Part shown: positions 57,822 to 64,000 of the stretch, piece after piece
Layout: each line of letters starts with the position of its first letter
How positions within the stretch are numbered: position 1 is the first letter of the stretch
NCBI RefSeq assembly: GCF_016907675.1
Contig: NZ_JAFBCJ010000001.1
Coordinates: 186,001-250,000, forward strand
Reading direction: 5' to 3'
DNA from: Geodermatophilus bullaregiensis
GTDB taxonomy: Bacteria; Actinomycetota; Actinomycetes; Mycobacteriales; Geodermatophilaceae
DNA: 64,000 nucleotides
Translations under genes and position numbers: made by a program
Notes under the pieces: generated by a model
What the model saw: the letters and a program-made list of their open reading frames with translations, nothing else
Database searches by the model: none
Told to the model about the DNA's origin: nothing

Positions 57822-58090
57822 CGGGCGACCCCCTGGAGCACGTGGACGGAGGTCATCGCCCCACGCGCCGGACCCCGGCGTCAAGGTGGACGCTCGTCCG
57901 ACGCGAGGGTCGGGATGAGCGGGATCGACGTGGTGGTCCGGCGCGCCGCCGACACCGCGTGGGCCGACCGTCGCGCGCGTGCCGCGGTTCCTGCCGCCGG
58001 AACCCCCGGGCGGCCCCGGCTGACCCGCCGACCCCGCCGACCCCCTAGCCTCGGCCGCGCCAGCGCTCCCCCGTCCCCCGAGGAGTCCCC
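57822..58090. other. Divergent control region of the CoA-ligase and amidohydrolase genes
   Basis: The 310-nt gap (57822-58131) must carry both promoters. CCCTAGCCTC near 58045-58055 is the only A/T-containing promoter-like patch; no palindromic operator was recognised. Confidence 0.3.
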
Positions 58091-58135
58091 GTGGACCCGA
58101 CCGACACGGCCGCAGCCGCCGGAGTGCCCAGGTGA
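58091..58135 (+). CDS. Candidate 14-residue upstream peptide coupled to the amidohydrolase
   Basis: VDPTDTAAAAGVPR. The GTG at 58091 has a strong GAGGAG 5 nt upstream, and its TGA overlaps the amidohydrolase GTG (GTGA). The downstream gene has only a moderate site, so ribosomes may be delivered by this small ORF. Confidence 0.35.
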   Translation: MDPTDTAAAAGVPR

Positions 58136-59019
58136 GCGGCACCCCCGCCGGCCTGGACCTCGACGACCTGGTGGCCGTCGACGTCCACGTGCACGTCGAG
58201 CAGGACCTGCACGGGCACCTCTCGATGGACGACGAGCTGCTCGACGCCGCCGCCGCGTACTTCAAGGGCGAGCCGTACCACCCCACCGTCCCGCAGATCG
58301 CCGAGGAGTACCGGGCCCGGCGGATGGCCGCGGTGGTCTTCACCGTCGACAGCGAGCTGGCCACCGGCCACCCCACCCTGTCCAACGAGGAGATCGCCGA
58401 GGCGGCCGCCGAGCACCCCGACGTGCTCGTCCCGTTTGGGTCGATCGACCCCGCCCGCGGCGTCGCCGGGATCCGCGCGGCCCGCCGGCTGGTGGAGGAC
58501 CACGGCGTCCGCGGGTTCAAGTTCCACCCCTCGATCCAGGCCTTCGAGCCCAACGACCGCCGGCACTACCCCCTCTACGCCGAGCTGGAGTCCCTCGGGG
58601 TGCCGGCGCTGTTCCACACCGGCCAGACCGGCATCGGCTCGGGCCTGCCCGGCGGGCGCGGGATCAAGCTGCGCTACTCCGACCCGATGCTGCTCGACGA
58701 CGTCGCCGCCGACTTCCCCGGCCTCACGATCGTCATGGCGCACCCCTCGGTGCCCTGGCAGGACGCCGCGATCGCCGTGGCCCAGCACAAGGCCAACGTC
58801 TACATCGACCTGTCGGGCTGGTCCCCGAAGTACTTCCCGCCCCAGCTGGTCCGCGCCGCCGACACGATGCTCCGGAGCAAGGTGCTGTTCGGCTCGGACT
58901 ACCCGCTGCTCCGGCCCGAGCGCTGGATCCGCGACTTCGCGCAGCTCGACGTCCGCGACGAGGTCCGGCCCCTGGTCATGAAGGAGAACGCGATCCGCGC
59001 CCTCGGCTTGCGGCGCTGA
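58132..59019 (+). CDS. Amidohydrolase-family metal hydrolase, CouO-like
   Basis: 295 aa of the amidohydrolase-2 (ACMSD/resorcylate decarboxylase) fold. Metal ligands are visible: HxH in VAVDVHVHVEQD, His in GFKFHPSIQAF, FHTGQTGIGSG and IVMAHPSVPWQD, and Asp in VLFGSDYPLLRPERW. In Rhodococcus CouO, of the same superfamily, hydrolyses the beta-ketoacyl-CoA formed from p-coumarate; the divergent feruloyl-CoA ligase makes that role attractive here. GTG 58132 follows GGAG. A decarboxylase of another aromatic acid is the main alternative. Confidence 0.85.
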   Translation: MSGTPAGLDLDDLVAVDVHVHVEQDLHGHLSMDDELLDAAAAYFKGEPYHPTVPQIAEEYRARRMAAVVFTVDSELATGHPTLSNEEIAEAAAEHPDVLVPFGSIDPARGVAGIRAARRLVEDHGVRGFKFHPSIQAFEPNDRRHYPLYAELESLGVPALFHTGQTGIGSGLPGGRGIKLRYSDPMLLDDVAADFPGLTIVMAHPSVPWQDAAIAVAQHKANVYIDLSGWSPKYFPPQLVRAADTMLRSKVLFGSDYPLLRPERWIRDFAQLDVRDEVRPLVMKENAIRALGLRR

Positions 59020-59030
59020 GCCACGGGGGC

Positions 59031-59621
59031 TCACACGGCGGCGGTGCCGATGAGTCCCTTGCGGGTGACCAGGCCCGCGAGCCGGTCCTCCGGGAGGTGC
59101 TCGCTGCCCGCGGGACGGCACGGCACCACCATGTAGCGCGACTCGGCACTGGCGTCCCAGACCGAGATCCGCGTCCCCTCCGGCAGCTCGAACCCGAGGT
59201 CGCGCAGCACGCCGCGCGGGTCGCGCACGACCCGTGAGCGGTAGGCCTCGCTCTTGTACCAGCCGGGCGAGGGGCCGAGCAGCGCGATCGGGTAGCAGGA
59301 GCACAGCGTGCAGACGACGACGTTGTGCTCGTCGGCCGTGTTGGCGACCACCTTCAGCCGCTGCTCCTGCAGACCGCCGGCCATCGAGAGCCCGACCTCG
59401 CCGATCGCCGCGTTCGCGTCGGCCAGCAGCCGGCCGGCGAAGCCCGGGTCGACCCACGCGCGGGCGACGATCCGGGCGCCGTTGACCGGCGACCCCCCGG
59501 CGAGGAACTCGTCGATCCGGCGGTCGATCTCGCCGCTGCCGAGCAGGCCGCGGCGCTCGAGGAGGGCCTCGACGTGGCGCACCCGCGCCGAGATGACCGA
59601 GCTGGTGTGGTCGCCGCTCAC
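59031..59621 (-). CDS. nthA: Cobalt-type nitrile hydratase alpha subunit (or thiocyanate hydrolase gamma)
   Basis: 196 aa. The metal site VVVCTLCSCYPIALLGP has the Cys104-Thr-Leu-Cys107-Ser-Cys109 claw; Thr rather than Ser marks the cobalt type. GWYKSEAYRSRVVRDPRGVL and GTRISVWDASAESRYMVVP are family-typical. It hydrates nitriles to amides with the beta subunit. The GTG at 59621 has GAGGAGG upstream and overlaps the beta-C stop (GTGA). Last of three genes; no cobalt chaperone/activator gene follows, since the amidohydrolase converges. Confidence 0.92.
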   Translation of the reverse strand: MSGDHTSSVISARVRHVEALLERRGLLGSGEIDRRIDEFLAGGSPVNGARIVARAWVDPGFAGRLLADANAAIGEVGLSMAGGLQEQRLKVVANTADEHNVVVCTLCSCYPIALLGPSPGWYKSEAYRSRVVRDPRGVLRDLGFELPEGTRISVWDASAESRYMVVPCRPAGSEHLPEDRLAGLVTRKGLIGTAAV

Positions 59622-59896
59622 GCGTCCTCCTCGATCGGGGCCAGGTAGTCGGCCCACAGTTCCACGGTCACCGTGTGGTCCCCGGAACCGAAGAGGTCGG
59701 CGGCTGTGAACCGCACGTGCCACACCGGCCGGGGCGTGCCGCCACGGCCGCGGGCCCGGTCGTCGGCCAGCGGGTGCAGACCGGCCTCCTCCACCAGGAC
59801 GCCGACCGCGCCGCGCGCGTAGCGGGGCAGCCGGGTGTGGCCGTCGGGGTCGGTCGTGCGGGTGCGGACCCGCACGCCGGGGGCGAGGTCAGTCAC
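59618..59896 (-). CDS. nthB2: Nitrile hydratase beta subunit, C-terminal (SH3-like) half as its own gene
   Basis: 92 aa from the GTG at 59896. VTDLAPGVRVRTRTTDPDGH, TRLPRYARGAVGVLVEEAG and PVWHVRFTAADLFGSGDHTV followed by TVELWADYLAP match the C-terminal barrel of NHase beta (R-x-P-Y-x-R-G...LY-VRF...LFG). In ordinary nitrile hydratases this is fused to the N-terminal half. The start overlaps the end of the beta-N gene by 8 nt, in another frame, so the split is a real two-gene arrangement rather than one stop codon. Confidence 0.9.
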   Translation of the reverse strand: MTDLAPGVRVRTRTTDPDGHTRLPRYARGAVGVLVEEAGLHPLADDRARGRGGTPRPVWHVRFTAADLFGSGDHTVTVELWADYLAPIEEDA

Positions 59897-60179
59897 GGGG
59901 CAGGGCCAGCTCGTCCGGGGCCGCCACGCCCTTCTCGACCAGCAGCGTGGTGATCGCGGTGAACCACCGCTCGTAGTACGAGGCGGCGAGGTACTCCTCC
60001 GGCGGCATCCGCTCGATCGCGTCGCGGAACTCGTCCAGGTTGTACACACCGGCCCTGATCAGCGCGCCGTTGAGCGCGAGCACGTGGGCCTCCCAGTCGG
60101 CGTGGAACGGCGGCTCGTCGGGCTCCTCGACGACCGGCGGGAACCCGGACATCCCACCGACGTCGTTGATGCGGCTCAC
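59889..60179 (-). CDS. nthB1: Nitrile hydratase beta subunit, N-terminal half as its own gene
   Basis: 96 aa. INDVGGMSGFPPV is the NHase beta opening (HDxGGMxGFGPV), followed by EPPFHADWEAHVLALNGALI, the N-terminal helical arm that wraps the alpha subunit, and EYLAASYYERWFTAITTLLV. Proteins of this size also include NHase chaperones (NhlE-like), which share the fold; the order beta-N, beta-C, alpha resembles thiocyanate hydrolase and toyocamycin nitrile hydratase. GTG 60179 has AGGAAG upstream. First gene of the operon. Confidence 0.88.
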   Translation of the reverse strand: MSRINDVGGMSGFPPVVEEPDEPPFHADWEAHVLALNGALIRAGVYNLDEFRDAIERMPPEEYLAASYYERWFTAITTLLVEKGVAAPDELALPRD

Positions 60180-60295
60180 CGCTGCTTCCTACCGCCGAAC
60201 GCGCGGCGCCGCACGGACGACGTCCCGCTCCCGGCGTGTACCCACGGCACCGGCTGGGTAGCCGCTTGTGAGACCGAGCGTTCTCCCTGCTCAGC

Positions 60296-60835
60296 ATGGT
60301 CGCCCCGGACCCGGCGACCGCGACTCCCCGGGAAGCTGGCCGTGCTGCATCACCTCCCCGCCGGGTCCGGCGGAACACCCGTGCGTGCCCCGTGGTGACC
60401 CCGCCGTCCACGAGGCCCGCCGGTGACCCCGTCCCGGCGCACCCCGGGTCGACGGCCGCCGGACGGCGGGAGGAGTGGCGCCTGTCGTGCGTCGTCGGCT
60501 CGGTGCCCTCGACGCGCCGGAGGCTGCGGCGCCTGCTCGACGGGACGGGCCTGCCCTCCGACGAGGTGGAGGACCTCGTCCTCGCCGCGTCCGAGGCGGC
60601 CATCAACGCGGTGGAGCACTCGCACTCGAGCGAGCCGTTCTTCGAGGTGTGCGTCGAGATCGCCCACGGCGTGGTGACCATCCTCGTCCAGGACCACGGA
60701 CGGTGGCGCCCGCCCGTCCCCGACTCCTCCCGGGGACGCGGGCTGGCCATGATGCACGCCCTGGCCGACACCACGGTCACGCCGGGTGAGCACGGCACCA
60801 CGGTGGTCATCCGGAGCCGCCGGCCGGGGTCATGA
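60296..60835 (+). CDS. HATPase_c anti-sigma/RsbW-like ATP-binding protein
   Basis: 179 aa as read. The GHKL core: DLVLAASEAAINAVEHSHSS (N-box), VQDHGRWRPPVPDSSRGRGL (G1/G2) and MMHALADTTVTPGEHGTTVV. The 57 N-terminal residues are Arg/Pro-rich and the true start may be GTG 60395. Same family as the gene at 42472-42912 and better conserved in the N-box. No sigma factor or antagonist gene is adjacent; it overlaps the convergent acyltransferase stop by 6 nt. Confidence 0.82.
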   Translation: MVAPDPATATPREAGRAASPPRRVRRNTRACPVVTPPSTRPAGDPVPAHPGSTAAGRREEWRLSCVVGSVPSTRRRLRRLLDGTGLPSDEVEDLVLAASEAAINAVEHSHSSEPFFEVCVEIAHGVVTILVQDHGRWRPPVPDSSRGRGLAMMHALADTTVTPGEHGTTVVIRSRRPGS

Positions 60836-61942
60836 GGGACCGGCGGCGCCCGCGCCGTCCCCCCGGTCCGCGCCGGGCAGCCCCGGCGTCCCGGTCGCCC
60901 GGACGTCCCCCGCCGGCCGCGCCGCGACCGAGGTGGTGGTGATCCACTCGTCGATGGTCTCCCACCACCGGTAGAGCCAGTCGGTCAGCTGGGCCTCGTC
61001 CCGCGGCACCTCCGCGGCCGGGACGAACCACCACCGCAGGTGCAGGGTCTTGTCCATGGGCAGGCCCCGCCACACGTCCCGCACCGTGCTCAGGTGCTCC
61101 AGGCCGGTGTGCGCGACGAGGACGACGTCGGCGTGCGGGGCCGCCCGCAGCGCCGCGGTGACCCCGGCCGGGCGCGGGGGCAGCACGTGCCGCATCGCCT
61201 CGGCCCGGCGCACCGCGGAGGCCAGCCCCCGGTCGCGCAGCCGCTGGATGGCCCGGGTCCGGCGCCGCGGGGTGAAGTTCGCGCCCTCGGGGAAGATCAG
61301 CAGGGCGTCCTCCTCGCCCAGGTCGCGGGCCAGGTCGGCGATCGCCTCCTCGGCGCCGTACCCCACCGCCGGGTCGGAGGAGACGAAGTGGTTGGGCAGC
61401 CGGTTGAGGTAGACGTCGATCAGCGGGTCGAGCTGCAGCACGTCCTTGAGCACGATCCGCGGCTGGCGCAGGTGGTCCCGGTTCATCAGCGTGTGCACGA
61501 GGAGGAACGAGTCGCCCGGACCGGCGTGCCGGGACAGCACGACCATGGCGTTGGTCGAGCCGGGCACCCCGTCGTCCAGCGGCGACCAGGACGTGCCGTC
61601 GGTGACCAGCCGCAGCGCGAACAGCCGCTGCGCCGAGCGCATCAGCGCGTCGAGCAGCAGGCGCAGCACGGTGTAGTGGGCCGCCCGGGACGCCGGGGTG
61701 TGCAGCCGGCGGCCGAAGCCGCTGAGCACCCACAGCACCGCCGCGGCCGCCAGCCCGGCGACCTCCAGCGCGAGGTAGACCAGCGCGAAGGACAGCAGCC
61801 GCAGCCCGCGCCAGCGCCCCGGCAGCCACACCGAGACGACCACCGCGACGACGACGAGCACGGGCAGCAGGACCACCGCGGCCACCAGCGCACCGACGAG
61901 GAGCAGACCGGCGACCCGGCGCACGCGGCGTGGTGGCAGCAC
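60830..61942 (-). CDS. PlsC-like lysophospholipid acyltransferase family membrane protein
   Basis: 370 aa. Two N-terminal helices (RVAGLLLVGALVAAVVLLPV and LVYLALEVAGLAAAAVLWVL) anchor a 1-acyltransferase domain with the H-x4-D box VVLSRHAGPGDSFL, substrate segment DPLIDVYLNRLPNHF and IFPEGANFTPRRR (FPEG). It should acylate a lysophospholipid or related acceptor. The GTG at 61942 lies 1 nt after the patatin stop and has GGGAGAG 6-9 nt upstream, so the two are one unit: acyl removal and acyl addition on membrane lipids (inference). Confidence 0.88.
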   Translation of the reverse strand: MLPPRRVRRVAGLLLVGALVAAVVLLPVLVVVAVVVSVWLPGRWRGLRLLSFALVYLALEVAGLAAAAVLWVLSGFGRRLHTPASRAAHYTVLRLLLDALMRSAQRLFALRLVTDGTSWSPLDDGVPGSTNAMVVLSRHAGPGDSFLLVHTLMNRDHLRQPRIVLKDVLQLDPLIDVYLNRLPNHFVSSDPAVGYGAEEAIADLARDLGEEDALLIFPEGANFTPRRRTRAIQRLRDRGLASAVRRAEAMRHVLPPRPAGVTAALRAAPHADVVLVAHTGLEHLSTVRDVWRGLPMDKTLHLRWWFVPAAEVPRDEAQLTDWLYRWWETIDEWITTTSVAARPAGDVRATGTPGLPGADRGDGAGAAGPS

Positions 61943-61943
61943 C

Positions 61944-62813
61944 TCAGGCTCTCCCGTCCCCGGATGCGGTGATCCGGTCCAGGTGGTCGCGGGCCGCGAC
62001 GTACGCCCGGTCGATCCGGCCGGGCACGGCGGAGAAGTCGCGGTAGCGCAGGTTGGCGGCCCCCGGCGGGTCCGGGTCCCCGGCGGGCAGCACGTGCACC
62101 GTGACCCCGGGTGGCAGCTCGGCCATGTCCGCGGCGAACCGGTGCCGGCGGGCGATCTCGAAGGCGACCGTCGCCACCTCCCACGGCCGGGTCGGTGGCC
62201 GCAGCGGACGGTCGATCCGCCCGACGTGCAGCACGTAGATCGTGTCGGCGCCGAGCGCGACCGCCCGGCCGACCGGGATGCTGTGCACCAGCCCCCCGTC
62301 GAGGAAGTGCTCGCCGTCGATCTCCACCGCCGGCAGCAGCCCGGGGACGGCGCAGGAGGCGAGCACCGCCTCGACCAGGTCCCCGTGGGTGAACCAGCGC
62401 TCGGCGGCCCGCTCGATGCTGGCCGCGACGCACTGGAACGGGACCTGCAGCCCGGCGAAGGTCCGCACCGGCAGGGAGACCTCGAGCAGGTCCCGCAGCG
62501 GCTCGCGCGGGTGGATGTGCGTGCGGGTCCGCACCAGGGTGCCCAGGCGGCCCACCACGGACCCGGCGAAGATCCGCTGGGAGGCCATCTCCTCCCACAC
62601 GCCGCGCAGCCGGTCCACCGCGCCCGGCGCCGGGTCGGCGGCGACGAGCGCGCCGTTGATCGCGCCCACCGACGTGCCCACGACCAGGTCGGGCCGGACA
62701 CCGTGCTCGAACAGCGCCTGCAGCATCCCGACCTCGGCCGCGCCGAGCACTCCCCCGCCGCCGAGGACGAACGCCGTCCCGCCCCGACCGGCCGGCAGCC
62801 CTGGCGACGCCAT
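61944..62813 (-). CDS. Patatin-like phospholipase (RssA-type)
   Basis: 289 aa. Oxyanion loop FVLGGGGVLGAAEVGML, nucleophile elbow VVGTSVGAINGALVA (G-x-S-x-G) and catalytic Asp in FLDGGLVHSIPVGRAVALGA (DGG). Short cytosolic form, like E. coli RssA. No signal peptide. ATG 62813, ribosome site weak. Coupled to the acyltransferase downstream. Confidence 0.92.
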   Translation of the reverse strand: MASPGLPAGRGGTAFVLGGGGVLGAAEVGMLQALFEHGVRPDLVVGTSVGAINGALVAADPAPGAVDRLRGVWEEMASQRIFAGSVVGRLGTLVRTRTHIHPREPLRDLLEVSLPVRTFAGLQVPFQCVAASIERAAERWFTHGDLVEAVLASCAVPGLLPAVEIDGEHFLDGGLVHSIPVGRAVALGADTIYVLHVGRIDRPLRPPTRPWEVATVAFEIARRHRFAADMAELPPGVTVHVLPAGDPDPPGAANLRYRDFSAVPGRIDRAYVAARDHLDRITASGDGRA

Positions 62814-62892
62814 GGCCGCATCGTGTCACCCGCGGCGGGAGGCGGTCAGCTCGAGGGAGGACCTCTCGGGCCGAGCCGGCGCCCGTCCGGCC

Positions 62893-62947
62893 GGACACCA
62901 CGCGGCCCCGCCTGCCCGTGACGGGCAGGCGGGGCCGCGTGGTGTCC
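62893..62947 (-). terminator. 27-bp perfect hairpin terminator after the SDR gene
   Basis: Arms 62893-62919 and 62921-62947 are exact inverted copies around one base. It begins 12 nt past the SDR stop at 62959; one of the longest perfect stems in the window. Confidence 0.75.
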
Positions 62948-62958
62948 TGCGGCTCCGG

Positions 62959-63720
62959 TCAGTGGATGTGCGAGCCGCCGTTGACGTCGTAGGTCGCGCC
63001 GGTGACGTAGCCGGTCTCCTCCCGGCAGAGATAGGTGATCAGGTCGGCGACGTCGTTGACGTTGCCGTTGCGGCCCACGGGGATGCCGGCGACGAGCTGC
63101 GTCTTGCGCTCGCCCTCCAGCGCCCCGCCGGTGATGTCGGTGTCGATCAGCCCGGGGGCGACGGCGTTGACCGTCACGCCGTTCGGCCCCAGTTCGCGGG
63201 CCAGGGCCCGGGTGAAGCCCAGCTGGGCGGCCTTGGCCGCGGAGTAGGCGACACCGCCGAAGACGCCGCCGCCGCGCTCGGCCGAGACCGACGCCAGGAA
63301 GACGATGCGACCGAAGCCGCGCTCGACCATGCCGGGGGCGACCCGACGGGTGATGTTGTACGCCCCGCGCACGTTGACGGCGAAGATGCGGTCCCACTCC
63401 TCGCCGCTGACCTCGAGGAAGGGGGTCGGCGAGGTGATGCCGGCGTTGTTGACCAGGGCGCCGACCGGGGGCAGCGCGCCGTCCAGGACGGTCAGCGCGG
63501 CCTCCACGGAGGCCTCGTCGGTGACGTCGCAGCCGATGCCGACGGCCTGCACGCCGTGCCGTTCGGCGATCTCGTGGGCGGCGTCCTTGGCGCTGGCCTC
63601 GTCCAGGTCGAGGATGGCGACGTTCCAGCCGGCGGCGGCGAGGGTGTGGGCGGTGGCGCGGCCGATGCCGCGCCTGGAGCCGGCGCCGGTGACGACGGCG
63701 GTCTTGTCGGAGACGGACAC
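62959..63720 (-). CDS. Short-chain dehydrogenase/reductase (FabG-like)
   Basis: 253 aa classical SDR. Cofactor motif TGAGSRRGIGRATAHTLA, NNAG in ALVNNAGITSP, catalytic Ser in FLASVSAERGG, Tyr-x3-Lys in VAYSAAKAAQLGFTRALA and the C-terminal YVTGATYDVNGGSHIH. NADP or NAD preference is unclear (Asp in AILDLDEASAKD suggests NAD). The GTG at 63720 has GGAGGA about 8 nt upstream. It follows a transketolase-type gene by 32 nt on the same strand; polyol or sugar acid oxidation feeding that enzyme is plausible but unproven. Confidence 0.92.
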   Translation of the reverse strand: MSVSDKTAVVTGAGSRRGIGRATAHTLAAAGWNVAILDLDEASAKDAAHEIAERHGVQAVGIGCDVTDEASVEAALTVLDGALPPVGALVNNAGITSPTPFLEVSGEEWDRIFAVNVRGAYNITRRVAPGMVERGFGRIVFLASVSAERGGGVFGGVAYSAAKAAQLGFTRALARELGPNGVTVNAVAPGLIDTDITGGALEGERKTQLVAGIPVGRNGNVNDVADLITYLCREETGYVTGATYDVNGGSHIH

Positions 63721-63752
63721 GGTGTCCTCCAGAGGGTGTCGGGGTTCGGGGG

Positions 63753-64000
63753 TCAGGCGGTTGCAGGGGCGGGGTCGGCGGGCCAGACCGCGGGCGGTCG
63801 GTGCCCGGCGGCGCCGCCGAGCTCGGCGCGGACCCGGGCGACGACGGCGTCGGTCGACAGGCCGTAGCGGTCGTGCAGGGTGGGCAGGGCGCCGGCGGCG
63901 AGGAACTCGTCGGGCAGCGCGATGGGCACCACCCGGGTCCCGACCCCGGCGTAGGCCACCGTGGCGGCGACGGCCTCGGCCAGCCCGCCGATCACCGTGT
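63753..64000 (-). CDS. C-terminal end of a transketolase-type subunit (partial)
   Basis: The gene continues beyond the window. The visible 80 or so residues IGGLAEAVAATVAYAGVGTR, VVPIALPDEFLAAGALPTLH and DRYGLSTDAVVARVRAEL are the C-terminal domain of transketolase C-terminal subunits (or of 1-deoxyxylulose-5-phosphate synthase-like enzymes). An in-frame GTG at 63995 is internal, not the start. Confidence 0.8.
   Translation of the reverse strand, partial: TVIGGLAEAVAATVAYAGVGTRVVPIALPDEFLAAGALPTLHDRYGLSTDAVVARVRAELGGAAGHRPPAVWPADPAPATA

Overview
The window is about 64 kb of very GC-rich chromosomal DNA, roughly three quarters G+C by eye. It has many GTG starts, strong GGAGG ribosome sites, GTGA/ATGA stop-start overlaps and U-tract-less hairpin terminators. 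Gene content points to an aerobic high-GC actinobacterium; Geodermatophilaceae or a close relative is my best guess. The block at 9-5409 has the same gene order as Mycobacterium tuberculosis Rv1829-Rv1822 (DUF151, MerR/FtsR, GarA, GcvH, DUF881, Sbp, DUF881, PgsA). No integrase, transposase, phage gene, CRISPR array, rRNA or tRNA was recognised.

Layout. 1-5.4 kb: envelope/cell-division and GarA cluster. 5.5-10.8 kb: EF-G-like GTPase, PP2C phosphatase and an orphan histidine kinase. 11-16 kb: CtpE-type P-ATPase, small P-loop protein, a Cys-rich DUF1540 gene and a degenerate ABC-type protein, each of the last two with a DtxR/IdeR-like box, then a secreted helical protein. 16-18.6 kb: decayed DUF4956/carbohydrate-binding locus, VanZ-like protein and a PadR regulator with a clear operator. 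18.7-24.7 kb: phosphofructokinase, then semialdehyde dehydrogenase, FAD amine oxidase, isochorismatase-fold hydrolase and quinone oxidoreductase. 24.7-30.5 kb: cydABDC (bd oxidase and its assembly exporter). 32-37.1 kb: livFGHMK branched-chain amino acid or amide ABC transporter. 37.3-42.1 kb: PHA synthase, acyl-CoA ligase and intracellular PHA depolymerase. 42.5-46.5 kb: anti-sigma-type ATPase, then an ECF sigma/anti-sigma/ABC exporter operon. 46.5-48.8 kb: KhtUT-like K+/H+ antiporter and a universal stress protein. 48.8-52.2 kb: a degraded patch with a glyoxalase remnant, a PheS-related ligase (SrmL-like) with a structured leader, a frameshifted membrane protein and a RibD-type reductase remnant. 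52.2-56 kb: BCCT transporter and glucose-6-phosphate dehydrogenase. 56-60.2 kb: feruloyl/coumaroyl-CoA ligase, amidohydrolase and a three-gene cobalt-type nitrile hydratase with a split beta subunit. 60.3-64 kb: anti-sigma-type ATPase, acyltransferase/patatin pair, SDR and the end of a transketolase-type gene cut by the window edge.

How the genes work together: the cyd genes form a self-contained oxidase-plus-maturation operon; the liv operon is complete; the three PHA genes cover polymer synthesis, acyl activation and mobilisation; the divergent CoA ligase/amidohydrolase pair resembles the two ends of the coumarate (Cou) hydroxycinnamate pathway of Rhodococcus. The most unusual points are the split-beta nitrile hydratase, the SrmL leader and its apparently chimeric tail, the paired iron-box genes near 14-15 kb, and the PadR protein with a 100-residue Gly/Phe-rich head.
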